DNA of 5,782 nt from assembly GCA_025929655.1 (NCBI GenBank), contig JAICPV010000175.1, positions 1 through 5,782 of the forward strand, written 5' to 3'. Position numbers and translations under genes: made by a program. The stretch's first letter is position 1, and the number at the start of each line of letters is the position of its first letter. Source of the stretch: Pyrinomonadaceae bacterium. GTDB lineage: Bacteria; Acidobacteriota; Blastocatellia; Pyrinomonadales; Pyrinomonadaceae. The notes under the pieces are model-generated. The model worked only from the letters and a program-made list of their open reading frames with translations. It made no database searches and was not told where the DNA came from. Shown one piece after another: positions 1 to 5,782 of the stretch.

Positions 1-2
1 AC

Positions 3-224
3 TCCTTCCGAACCGAAGCAGGTCCCGAAAGGATCAAACAACTAAAAGGCCCGCTCGGCAATGAGGCCGGACTAAAGACGTTCGAGCTGCTGACCGCCGA
101 AAATGCCGGCGGCACCGAACGCCGCCTGTATCGGGCCGTTCTCGCGAGCGGTATGAAAGTCCGCGTCAACTTTGCTGTGGACGCCGAGGGCAAAATTGCC
201 GGTGCGAACGTAAGGCTGGAATAA
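3..224 (+). CDS. C-terminal fragment of an unidentified protein, possibly a secreted serine hydrolase (beta-lactamase class C-like)
   Basis: An open frame runs from the left edge to a TAA stop at 222-224, giving the last 73 residues of a protein whose start lies outside the window. The tail reads LYRAVLASGMKVRVNF, then AVDAEGKIAGANVRLE. This alternates short beta strands and ends in a 'DxxGKIAG' turn. Similar small C-terminal domains occur in bacterial CubicO/beta-lactamase-like serine hydrolases, where a strand ending in 'DxxGKIAGL' follows the catalytic domain. That is a resemblance from memory only, because no catalytic motif is inside the window. It is the only plus-strand gene here and converges on the M13 peptidase gene. 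I am fairly sure it is coding and unsure of the product; another secreted protein with a lipocalin-like or NTF2-like tail would also fit. Confidence 0.6.
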   Translation, partial: SFRTEAGPERIKQLKGPLGNEAGLKTFELLTAENAGGTERRLYRAVLASGMKVRVNFAVDAEGKIAGANVRLE

Positions 225-235
225 ACGAAAGTAAG

Positions 236-254
236 AGCGGGGGCGATGCCCGCT
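236..254. terminator. Hairpin between convergent genes, possible weak bidirectional terminator
   Basis: The 225-382 gap separates the plus-strand gene from the converging M13 peptidase gene. It holds a GC-rich inverted repeat: AGCGGG at 236-241 pairs with CCCGCT at 249-254 around a 7-nt loop. Bases beyond the left arm (TTACTTTCGTTTATT when read leftward) are moderately T-rich, so it would suit leftward transcripts of the peptidase better than rightward ones. There is no uninterrupted T run. A short T5 run at about 340-344 follows C-rich sequence without a clear stem. I see nothing else in this gap. Confidence 0.35.
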
Positions 255-382
255 TCCGTACTGTGATCTGTTAAGTTGTTTCGGTTTTGCCGGAATCAGG
301 TTAACAAGTCTCAGTCAGGAACGCAGCTGCCCCCGCCCTTTTTGCTTCGCTCATTGCACGCGAGCCGTGTGCGGTCCGGCGG

Positions 383-2407
383 TTACCAGATCGCGCAGGC
401 TGCTTCTCCGCGGACCATCGGGTCTCCGGGTTTGCAGTTGAACGCGGCGGCGAACTGCGGCATGTTCGAAAGCGGCCCATTGACGCGCCATTTCGGCAGC
501 GAATGGACGTTCGTCGCGACTTGCAGGCGTTCGGCCTCGGGCGTGTACTTGCCAGCCCAAACCTGTCCCCAGCCCAGGAAGAAACGCTGCTCGTCGGTGA
601 AGCCGTCGATCGGTGCGGGTTCCGGTTTACCCTTCCGCGAAAGCTCGTACGCGCGGTGGGCAACCGTCAGGCCCGCGAAGTCGCCGATGTTCTCGCCGAG
701 CGTGAGCTTGCCGTTGATGAACAAACCCGGTTGAACCTCGAAGCTGTCGTACTGCTTGATCACGCATGCTGCGCGATCTTCGAATTTCTTTCTGTCCTCG
801 GGCGTCCACCACATTTTCAGATTGCCGTCCGCGTCGAAGCGGCTGCCCTGATCGTCGAACCCGTGGGTGATCTCGTGCCCGATCACGCCGCCGATCGCGC
901 CGTAATTGAGCGCGTCGTCCGCTTCGAAATTGAAGAACGGCGGCTGCAGGATCCCGGCTGGGAACGTGATGTCATTGTTCTGTGAGCTGTACGACGCATT
1001 GACGGTCGGCGGCGTCATGTTCATACGCGTCTTATCGCGCGGTTTGCCGAGGTCCTGGAAATTGCGGCGGACCTGAAACTCATTAGACCGGATTAGGTTT
1101 CCCGCGTACGATCTGTCATCGATCGTCAGCCCTTTGTAGCCGCGAAGGACGTCCGGGTAGCCGATCTTTCGCTTGAAGGTCGAGAGCTTCTGGAGCGCCT
1201 GCTTTTTCGTCTCCTCGCTCATCCACTCGAGGCCGCCGATGCGGTCTTTCATAGCGAGCATTAGGTTGTCTATCAGCTCGTTCATCCGCGCTTTCGCGGC
1301 GGGCGTGAACGCGCGTTTTGCGTATTCCATGCCGAGGGCTTCACCGAGGTTTGCGTTCGTCTGCTGTACGCAGGTCTTCCAGCGCGGCTGCTGTTCCTTC
1401 TGGCCGCCGAGATAGCGGTTGAAGAAGTCGAAGTTCGCTTCGGCGAAACGTTTAGCAAGCATCGGTGAAGCGGCATTCGCGACCATGAACCGAAGATAAG
1501 TTTTCCATTCGTCGATCGAAACGTCCTTCATCATCGCGTTCACCTCGGTGAAGAATCTCGGCGGCGCGATGTTCATTTCCGACTGAGCGGGAACGCCGCG
1601 CTCTTCGAGATACGCGTTCCATGAAAAATCCGGCGTCATTGACTGCGCGGAAGAAAGCGTAACCTTGTTGTAGCGATTGTCGGGGTTTCGAAGCTCGACT
1701 TGCGAAAGCGATGCCTTCGCCAGACGAGTCTGCAACTCCATCACGGTCGCGGCGTTCTTCGCTGCGGCTTCCGGGCTGTCGCCGAGCAGTTTGAACATTG
1801 TCGTCATGTAATCGACGAATTTCGCCCGAGTCTCGACGGATTTCGGGTCGGTGTTGAGATAGTAATCGCGGTTGGGTAGCGATAGGCCGCCCTGAAAGGC
1901 GTTGATGATCACCGAATTCGTGTCCTTCAAGTCCGCACCTGCGCCGAAGGTGAACACGGCGGGCAAGCCTGTGTCGTGCAGTTTCGCTATCTCGCGCTGC
2001 AGCGAGGCTGTATCTTTGATCGCCGCGATCTCCCGCAAAAACGGTTCGATGGGTTTCGTGCCGACTCTTTCGATCGACGCTTCGTCCATGCAAGCCGAAT
2101 AGAAATCGCCGATCAATTGCGCGTCGGTGCCTTCTTTGGCCTTCGCTTTGGCGCTGGTTTCGAGGATCTCGCGGAGCAGCGCGTTGTTGCTGTCGGCGAG
2201 GATGTTGAATGTCCCCCAGCGCGTCTCGGAGGCAGGTATTTGGGTGTTCTTCAGCCACGTGCCGTTTACGTATGCAAAGAAATCGCTGCACGGGCTGACC
2301 GTCGTATCCATCCGGCCGGTATCGAAAGGCCTAGTTTGCGTAAACGCCTGTGCCGCCATAATGGCAACGGCGGCTATTGCAAATATTCGAATAAATGGGA
2401 TCTTCAT
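383..2407 (-). CDS. Secreted M13-family (neprilysin/PepO-type) zinc metallopeptidase
   Basis: A 674-residue enzyme that should cleave peptides outside the cytoplasm. Residues 1-21 form a signal peptide: a basic start, a hydrophobic run, then AQA. The M13 N-terminal hallmark PCSDFFAYVNGTW sits at 39-51. NASYSS (470-475) corresponds to the neprilysin substrate-backbone-binding Asn-Ala. FPAGILQPPFF (482-492) precedes the zinc site HEITHGF (H511, catalytic E512, H515). The third ligand E572 and D576 lie in GENIGD. VHSLPKWR supplies H635 and R641, the counterparts of neprilysin H711 and R717. The protein ends in the family-typical Cys-x-x-Trp (CAIW). All catalytic residues are present and the length is normal, so it should be active. 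Six cysteines match three of the neprilysin disulfides. The start is supported by AAGGAG six bases upstream of the ATG. It lies 58 bp after the acyltransferase gene on the same strand. The family is secure; the substrate is unknown. Confidence 0.97.
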   Translation of the reverse strand: MKIPFIRIFAIAAVAIMAAQAFTQTRPFDTGRMDTTVSPCSDFFAYVNGTWLKNTQIPASETRWGTFNILADSNNALLREILETSAKAKAKEGTDAQLIGDFYSACMDEASIERVGTKPIEPFLREIAAIKDTASLQREIAKLHDTGLPAVFTFGAGADLKDTNSVIINAFQGGLSLPNRDYYLNTDPKSVETRAKFVDYMTTMFKLLGDSPEAAAKNAATVMELQTRLAKASLSQVELRNPDNRYNKVTLSSAQSMTPDFSWNAYLEERGVPAQSEMNIAPPRFFTEVNAMMKDVSIDEWKTYLRFMVANAASPMLAKRFAEANFDFFNRYLGGQKEQQPRWKTCVQQTNANLGEALGMEYAKRAFTPAAKARMNELIDNLMLAMKDRIGGLEWMSEETKKQALQKLSTFKRKIGYPDVLRGYKGLTIDDRSYAGNLIRSNEFQVRRNFQDLGKPRDKTRMNMTPPTVNASYSSQNNDITFPAGILQPPFFNFEADDALNYGAIGGVIGHEITHGFDDQGSRFDADGNLKMWWTPEDRKKFEDRAACVIKQYDSFEVQPGLFINGKLTLGENIGDFAGLTVAHRAYELSRKGKPEPAPIDGFTDEQRFFLGWGQVWAGKYTPEAERLQVATNVHSLPKWRVNGPLSNMPQFAAAFNCKPGDPMVRGEAACAIW

Positions 2408-2413
2408 CTTTAA

Positions 2414-2419
2414 CTCCTT
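2414..2419 (-). promoter_or_regulatory. Strong Shine-Dalgarno site of the M13 peptidase gene
   Basis: Read on the minus strand this is AAGGAG, six bases before the ATG at 2407. It is the best ribosome binding site in the window and fixes the start of the peptidase. The three upstream genes of the same cluster lack a comparable site, which suggests the peptidase is translated independently even if it is co-transcribed. Confidence 0.75.
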
Positions 2420-2465
2420 TGAATTCCTTTGTAATTATTACGCAAGCAGTGTGTATATGTTTATT

Positions 2466-3212
2466 TCAGATCACCGGCACGAACGACTCCGCGACTTTAT
2501 CGTGTAGCTCGTGGGCGAGCTTCTTGCGGTCCGGATTTAGTATCTGCTGATCGCCGAAATTCAGGACCGCGGTGTATGTCCGAACGGTGAACAACCGGAA
2601 CATATGAGCGAGGAAGGTGGTGTCGTCCCACCAGCAAACCGCTTCGCTTGCGGGCATCTCCCCGAGCGGCGTTCGGTAACTCACTGCCACGTAGGAAACC
2701 GGGAAATCGGCTTCCGCAGCGAATTCGAAGAACGACGAATTGAATGGAAGGACCTCTTCGCCTTTCGTGCTCGTTCCTTCGGGAAACACGATCACGCCTT
2801 CACCGCTGTCCAGTCGCTCGATGATCTGCTGGCCCGCGCGGGGTATGTCGCGCCTCTTCTTACGGTCGATGAAAACGACGCCCATATCGCGGACGATCCG
2901 TCCCGCTAGGAACCAGTCTTCGATCTCTCTTTTTGCGACAAAGACCCCGGTGACAACGGCCCGAAGAGCGGCGATATCCACGTAGCTGAGATGATTCGAA
3001 ACCAGAAAGAACGGCGGCTGTGGCGGTGTGCCGATCACTTCGATCTTCATCCCGGACAGCTTTACGAACGACATCGTCCACCATCCGAAGGCGAGCTGTC
3101 GCCAATACTGCCTGTTAGGAATAAAGAAGCTGAGGAGCCACCAGAACGCATAAAGAACGAGCGTGCTGAGCACGAAAGCTAAAAACCTGAGCGAGGCGCG
3201 GAGATACTTCAT
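2466..3212 (-). CDS. plsC: PlsC-family 1-acyl-sn-glycerol-3-phosphate acyltransferase
   Basis: A 248-residue membrane-associated acyltransferase. It is expected to transfer a fatty acyl group to the sn-2 position of lysophosphatidic acid (or a related lysolipid) at the inner face of the cytoplasmic membrane, giving phosphatidic acid. Residues 8-31 are a hydrophobic N-terminal segment after a basic start. The family motifs follow in order: NHLSYVD (H74, D79; the catalytic HX4D), GVVFIDR (111-117), FPEGT (143-147; acyl-acceptor binding) and PVSYVAV (171-177; motif IV). The frame stays open upstream to an ATG at 3311, but the 33 extra residues are unlike the family and lie inside the preceding gene. 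The ATG at 3212 gives the basic-then-hydrophobic N terminus and the usual length. No Shine-Dalgarno precedes it, and it starts 98 bp inside the TonB-domain gene, so its translation may be coupled to that gene. Paralogues acting on lyso-ornithine or ether lipids share these motifs, so the exact acceptor is uncertain. Confidence 0.93.
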   Translation of the reverse strand: MKYLRASLRFLAFVLSTLVLYAFWWLLSFFIPNRQYWRQLAFGWWTMSFVKLSGMKIEVIGTPPQPPFFLVSNHLSYVDIAALRAVVTGVFVAKREIEDWFLAGRIVRDMGVVFIDRKKRRDIPRAGQQIIERLDSGEGVIVFPEGTSTKGEEVLPFNSSFFEFAAEADFPVSYVAVSYRTPLGEMPASEAVCWWDDTTFLAHMFRLFTVRTYTAVLNFGDQQILNPDRKKLAHELHDKVAESFVPVI

Positions 3213-4053
3213 TTGGAGAGCTGGCCGCCGGACGATCCTTGTCGAGCTTAGTGAAATTGTAACGCAGTAAAACACGCATCGCCAACGGCTTCCCATTCCG
3301 CTCGCCGGCACGCCAGTTCATTTTGTTGACCGCATCGATGACGGCTTCATCGAGCCCGAACCCGGCCCAGCGTACGATATCGATCTTTCTCACCGTACCC
3401 TTTTCATCGACGCTCACCTCGGCGTCGACGGTCGCCTTTACGTCATAAAGAAACGCGGTGACGGTGTATTCGGGCTTGATCCTTCGATAAGGCATCGCGG
3501 GCCGCATGGCTTTCGAATCGGGATCGAACATCGCATATTCCGTGTCCGCCACCGACGCTGCAGACCTAAGGGCCGAAACTATCAAACCGGCGATCGCATC
3601 CGCATCGGTCACCAATGCGTTCTCAGCCGCTGCTGCGGTTTCGGCTTGTTTTGTCGCGAGCAGGAATTTTTCAAGCCGGCCGCTGCGCGCGTTCGCAAGA
3701 AAGATAAAAGCCGACGCTTCGAAATAGCTCGGCCGGTCAGAAGAACTGCGCCTCGACGTTTCGGCCTTAACCAAAATGAAATGATCGCAGCCAATGATCG
3801 TACCGATACTTTTGGCGCTTTCTACCGTTTGATTGAACGGGTTCTCTATTGTCAAAGAAGCATAGGCGGAGGTTGCGAGATCGGGATCCAGGACGCGAAA
3901 TTCGGCATCGAGCGATCGCTCCAAACCGCGTGCGTAACGAATGCTAAGCGCCGCGTTGTCGGGGGTGAGAAGTGCGAGCCTTGGTTTGGCCCCCGCCGCA
4001 GAAATACATGCGGCAGTTACAATCGCCAAAACTATTGGGGCGCGCATTTTCAT
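3115..4053 (-). CDS. Exported TonB C-terminal-domain protein with an N-terminal domain of unknown function
   Basis: A 312-residue protein. Residues 1-22 look like a signal peptide (hydrophobic run, then AGA before KP); an uncleaved membrane anchor is also possible. Residues 24-165 form an alpha/beta-looking domain. Its segment GTIIGCDHFILVKAET, followed by strands and 'ARSGRLEKF', loosely recalls CsgG/FlgO-type domains. That likeness is by eye only. Residues 195-268 fit the TonB C-terminal domain: YDVKATVDAEVSVDEKGTV, a strand with KIDIV, the helix 'GLDEAVIDAVNKMNW', 'AGERNGKPL' and a final strand MRVLLRYNF. There is no proline-rich spacer and no ExbB/ExbD neighbour, so it is unlikely to be the main energy-transducing TonB. 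Its ATG overlaps the TGA of the HD gene (ATGA, 4050-4053); a second ATG two codons on is an alternative start. Residues 281-312 are encoded entirely within the overlap with the acyltransferase gene and look unrelated to the domain. Confidence 0.85.
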   Translation of the reverse strand: MKMRAPIVLAIVTAACISAAGAKPRLALLTPDNAALSIRYARGLERSLDAEFRVLDPDLATSAYASLTIENPFNQTVESAKSIGTIIGCDHFILVKAETSRRSSSDRPSYFEASAFIFLANARSGRLEKFLLATKQAETAAAAENALVTDADAIAGLIVSALRSAASVADTEYAMFDPDSKAMRPAMPYRRIKPEYTVTAFLYDVKATVDAEVSVDEKGTVRKIDIVRWAGFGLDEAVIDAVNKMNWRAGERNGKPLAMRVLLRYNFTKLDKDRPAASSPNEVSPRLAQVFSFRAQHARSLCVLVAPQLLYS

Positions 4054-5330
4054 GTGTGATAGAGCGCCGCGACCTGATCGGAAAATTCCGCCGGAAAATT
4101 GAGGCGGTGGATACGATATCCCTTCTGCAGGCCGCGGACGGCCGAGCTCACCTCGGAGATCTCGCGAATTTTCGACCGCGAAAACCCGTCTTCGACGAAG
4201 ATCTGGTCCTTCGCATCGGCGTCATTCGGCGCATAGAATGAGTGGTTTACGTTTCCGCCCTTGTCCTCGACCACGTAGTATTCGCTGACAAGCCCGTGCT
4301 TTTTCACAAGGGATTTCACGCCATCGATAAACGATCGCTGCTCCGCTTCCTGCATGTCGAGGTCGAAGGCCTTGAAAAGCCGCCGATTGAGAAATCGGGA
4401 AGACAGGTCCGCGAGGATAGGATCGCCGGATTCGCACCAGCGTTTGATATGGAACATGAAATCTGAATCGTCCAGCGACAAATGCTCGCGCAGCGTCAGC
4501 CGCTCTCCGGACAGGATCTTTTCAAACGCCGTCCCCTCCGAAAACCAAACACCCTCGCCATTTGCAAATAGCTGCAATGCACGCCGGAGCAGCGACTGGA
4601 GCACCGCCTCGGCGGCGCGAAGCGTCCGGTGGAAATAGACCTGGCGGTACATGTAATAACGGGATTGAAGATAATCTTCCACGGCGTAAATACCAGGCGC
4701 AGATATGTAAAGCCGGTCGTGCTCCTCGTCGATCTCGAGCGACTTCAGGACCCATTCCAGATCGAAGACGCCGTATTTGACGCCGGTCATCAGGCTGTCG
4801 CGCAGCAGGTAATCCATCCTGTCAACATCGAGCTGCGATGACACGATCTGCGACAGTGCCAGCGGATGAAAGTCTCCCCCGATCACCGCCGCCAGCTTCT
4901 CCGGCAGGCTTCGGGAATACTCCCGCAAAGCGCGGCCGATCTCGGTATCGCTGCTTAGGATCGCTTCCTTCGAAAATTCTTCGTGATGAAAATCGAGGAT
5001 CTTCTCGACGACGTGGGAAAAAGGCCCGTGGCCGACGTCGTGGAGAAGCGCCGCCAGTCGGACCGCAGCCGCATCTTCTGCGGAAATATCGTATTTACCC
5101 GCAAGCCGCTCAAGAAGCCGTGTTGCGAGATGGTAAGCACCCAAACTGTGAGTGAACCTGGAATGCTCCGCTCCCTGATACGCGAAATGCGCCAACCCTA
5201 GCTGGCGTATACGCCGCAGCCGCTGAAACTCCGCCGTGTCGATCAGATTTACGACCAGCTTTCCCAGCCTGTCATCCGCGTCGACACGAATGATATTGTG
5301 AACGGAATCGCGATAGATGCGTTCGGACAT
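4050..5330 (-). CDS. HD-domain phosphohydrolase, SAMHD1/dGTPase-like
   Basis: A 426-residue cytoplasmic metal-dependent HD-superfamily hydrolase. It is probably a (deoxy)nucleoside triphosphate triphosphohydrolase that releases triphosphate from dNTPs. The N terminus IYRDSVHNII (5-14) and LIDTAEFQRLRRIRQLG (29-45) match the opening of the SAMHD1/YwfO-like group. Metal ligands are visible: H61 in RFTHSLG, H97-D98 in LLHDVGHGPFSH (with H101 nearby), and the Asp of LDVDRMDYLLRDS (168/170). YLQSRYYMYRQVYFHRT (220-236) matches the helix after the active site in this group. The frame is open to an ATG at 5414, but that start would lie upstream of, and translate through, the terminator hairpin at 5391-5410. 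MSERIYRDS at 5330 begins exactly where the family does. No clear Shine-Dalgarno is seen. The stop overlaps the start of the TonB-domain gene. Family and fold are secure; the nucleotide preference is not readable from sequence. Confidence 0.94.
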   Translation of the reverse strand: MSERIYRDSVHNIIRVDADDRLGKLVVNLIDTAEFQRLRRIRQLGLAHFAYQGAEHSRFTHSLGAYHLATRLLERLAGKYDISAEDAAAVRLAALLHDVGHGPFSHVVEKILDFHHEEFSKEAILSSDTEIGRALREYSRSLPEKLAAVIGGDFHPLALSQIVSSQLDVDRMDYLLRDSLMTGVKYGVFDLEWVLKSLEIDEEHDRLYISAPGIYAVEDYLQSRYYMYRQVYFHRTLRAAEAVLQSLLRRALQLFANGEGVWFSEGTAFEKILSGERLTLREHLSLDDSDFMFHIKRWCESGDPILADLSSRFLNRRLFKAFDLDMQEAEQRSFIDGVKSLVKKHGLVSEYYVVEDKGGNVNHSFYAPNDADAKDQIFVEDGFSRSKIREISEVSSAVRGLQKGYRIHRLNFPAEFSDQVAALYHT

Positions 5331-5358
5331 GTTTGGGATAACCAACTGTGCTAAGTCA

Positions 5359-5387
5359 ATTATGCAAGTACCAACGATAAACAAAAA
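5359..5387 (-). promoter_or_regulatory. Candidate promoter of the HD-hydrolase-led gene cluster
   Basis: On the minus strand a CATAAT box (5364-5359, five of six matches to TATAAT) is preceded at 17 bp by TTTTTG (5387-5382), a poor -35 match that overlaps the terminator's U tract. It sits 28 bp before the HD gene start, in the only non-coding stretch upstream of the four-gene cluster. The position is sensible but the -35 is weak, and sigma-factor preferences of this lineage may differ from the enterobacterial consensus. Confidence 0.3.
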
Positions 5388-5410
5388 ATGAGGCGAACCG
5401 AAGTTCGCCT
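5383..5410 (-). terminator. Intrinsic terminator of the TonB-dependent receptor gene
   Basis: Read leftward, AGGCGAAC (5410-5403), loop TTCG, and GTTCGCCT (5398-5391) form a perfect 8-bp stem closed by the very stable C(UUCG)G tetraloop. CA and then six U (5388-5383) follow. This is a textbook rho-independent terminator placed 39 nt after the receptor stop codon at 5450. It separates the receptor transcript from the HD-hydrolase cluster, although read-through would enter that cluster on the same strand. Confidence 0.88.
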
Positions 5411-5569
5411 CCAAAACGAGATGATTCTCTAATTAATGTTCGCCTTCTGTTAGAAGGTGAAGCGGATACCAAACTGCAGCTGACGGCGACGGTTAAACAA
5501 TCCGCGAGCTTCAGTGAGATCGGGAATATCCTCCGGCGTGTACGCGTAGGTCAGCGAACCGAAGTTCGC
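5393..5569. repeat. 16-bp palindromic direct repeat: terminator core and a copy inside the receptor gene
   Basis: GCGAACCGAAGTTCGC occurs exactly at 5393-5408, as the hairpin core of the terminator, and again at 5554-5569 inside the receptor coding sequence, where it encodes part of VANFGS. The flanking bases differ, so identity stops at 16 bp. Both copies fold into a 6-bp stem with a UUCG loop on the minus-strand RNA. The internal copy has no U tract. Confidence 0.8.
5439..5461 (-). repeat. Imperfect inverted repeat spanning the receptor stop codon
   Basis: TTCGCCTTCT (5439-5448) and AGAAGGTGAA (5452-5461) are inverted copies with one mismatch around a 3-nt loop. On the minus-strand mRNA this would be a 10-position stem with one A-C mismatch, with the UAA stop codon lying at the loop and the stem edge. 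The downstream arm carries AGGCGAAC (5445-5438), which is identical to the left arm of the terminator that follows. Confidence 0.6.
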
Positions 5570-5782
5570 AACCACCAGACCGGTCCTGCCGGTATTTCCG
5601 GTCGGACAACTGGCCGTGATCGTAGCCGAGGTACAGAGGTTCGGGATCGCCAAACCGCCGTAAGTGTTCCGCGGGCTGTTGTTGAAGACGTTGAACACGC
5701 TGAAGCTCGGTTCGAGCACGAAACGCTCGCTTCCAAGCGTGATCGGTCGCGAAAACTTCATGTCCGCACTGAACCTGCTCTC
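5450..5782 (-). CDS. C-terminal part of a TonB-dependent outer-membrane receptor (Oar/CarO-like, large Acidobacteria type)
   Basis: The last 110 residues of a beta-barrel protein that continues beyond the right edge; the Met codon at 5761 is internal, and the frame remains open to base 5782. The segment ADMKFSRPITLG, then LEPSFSVFNVFNN, is the penultimate-strand pattern of TonB-dependent receptors (in the style of 'dlrlsr.f.lg...l.l...vfNvfN'). Next comes a Gly/Thr-rich extracellular-loop-like stretch with two cysteines nine residues apart (residues 50 and 59 of the fragment), which may form a loop disulfide. The chain ends RRRQLQFGIRFTF, where alternating residues and a terminal Phe form the last barrel strand and the signal recognised by the BAM machinery. 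Such receptors import or bind large substrates in the outer membrane using TonB. The cargo cannot be inferred from this end. Transcription ends at the hairpin just downstream. Confidence 0.85.
   Translation of the reverse strand, partial: ESRFSADMKFSRPITLGSERFVLEPSFSVFNVFNNSPRNTYGGLAIPNLCTSATITASCPTGNTGRTGLVVANFGSLTYAYTPEDIPDLTEARGLFNRRRQLQFGIRFTF

Noticed and set aside
225..382. Small gene or structured RNA in the convergent gap
   Set aside because: Apart from one hairpin there is no start with a ribosome binding site, no tRNA-like cloverleaf and no conserved RNA motif that I recognise.
503..985. Plus-strand open frame of 160 codons antisense to the peptidase active-site region
   Set aside because: It is a mirror of strongly conserved M13 codons, without a ribosome binding site or any recognisable domain; its length follows from the codon bias of the real gene.
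1452..2291. Long minus-strand open frame of 279 codons within the M13 peptidase region
   Set aside because: It lies entirely inside the peptidase gene in another frame, its product is Arg/His-rich and low in hydrophobic structure, and it has no recognisable domain; this is typical of a GC-rich shadow frame.
3213..3311. Upstream ATG extending the acyltransferase by 33 residues
   Set aside because: The added residues lie inside the TonB-domain coding sequence and do not resemble the family; the internal ATG gives a normal membrane-segment start and length.
3115..3311. Programmed frameshift creating a TonB-domain/acyltransferase fusion
   Set aside because: The frames are offset in the right direction, but I saw no slippery run or stimulatory stem near the junction, and the acyltransferase has its own well-placed ATG.
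5331..5414. Upstream ATG extending the HD hydrolase by 28 residues
   Set aside because: The extension would translate through the terminator hairpin and the candidate promoter, and the family N terminus begins at the ATG at 5330.
1..5782. Mobile element, CRISPR array or phage-defence island
   Set aside because: No transposase or integrase motifs, terminal repeats, regularly spaced repeats or effector genes were found; base composition and codon style look uniform across the window.

Overview
The window looks like chromosomal DNA from a moderately GC-rich Gram-negative bacterium. The best guess is Acidobacteriota, perhaps Blastocatellia-like. The clues are the end of a large outer-membrane TonB-dependent receptor finishing in Phe, a secreted M13 metallopeptidase, a stand-alone TonB C-terminal-domain protein and the general style of the proteins. 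This lineage call is an inference from protein style, not from a marker gene.

Layout, left to right. Bases 3-224 (+) hold the last 73 codons of a gene that starts outside the window, possibly a secreted serine hydrolase. Bases 225-382 are the gap between convergent genes, with one GC-rich hairpin. Everything else reads leftward on the minus strand. In transcription order it is: the C-terminal 110 codons of a TonB-dependent receptor (5782-5450); a strong intrinsic terminator (5410-5383); an HD-domain phosphohydrolase of the SAMHD1/dGTPase-like group (5330-4050); an exported TonB C-terminal-domain protein (4053-3115); a PlsC-family lysophospholipid acyltransferase (3212-2466); and an exported M13/neprilysin-type zinc metallopeptidase (2407-383).

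The HD and TonB-domain genes share an ATGA stop/start. The TonB-domain gene overlaps the acyltransferase start by 98 bp. The acyltransferase and peptidase are 58 bp apart with no terminator between them. The four genes therefore look like one leftward transcription unit beginning just downstream of the receptor terminator, although the peptidase has its own strong Shine-Dalgarno site and could also be expressed separately. The products mix nucleotide metabolism, membrane lipid synthesis and envelope functions, so the unit is not an obvious pathway.

I found no mobile element, CRISPR array, tRNA, rRNA or clear defence system. The most interesting structure is non-coding: the 3' end of the receptor transcript, where a second copy of the terminator's left arm could compete for pairing, and where the 16-bp palindromic core of the terminator is repeated exactly inside the receptor coding sequence.
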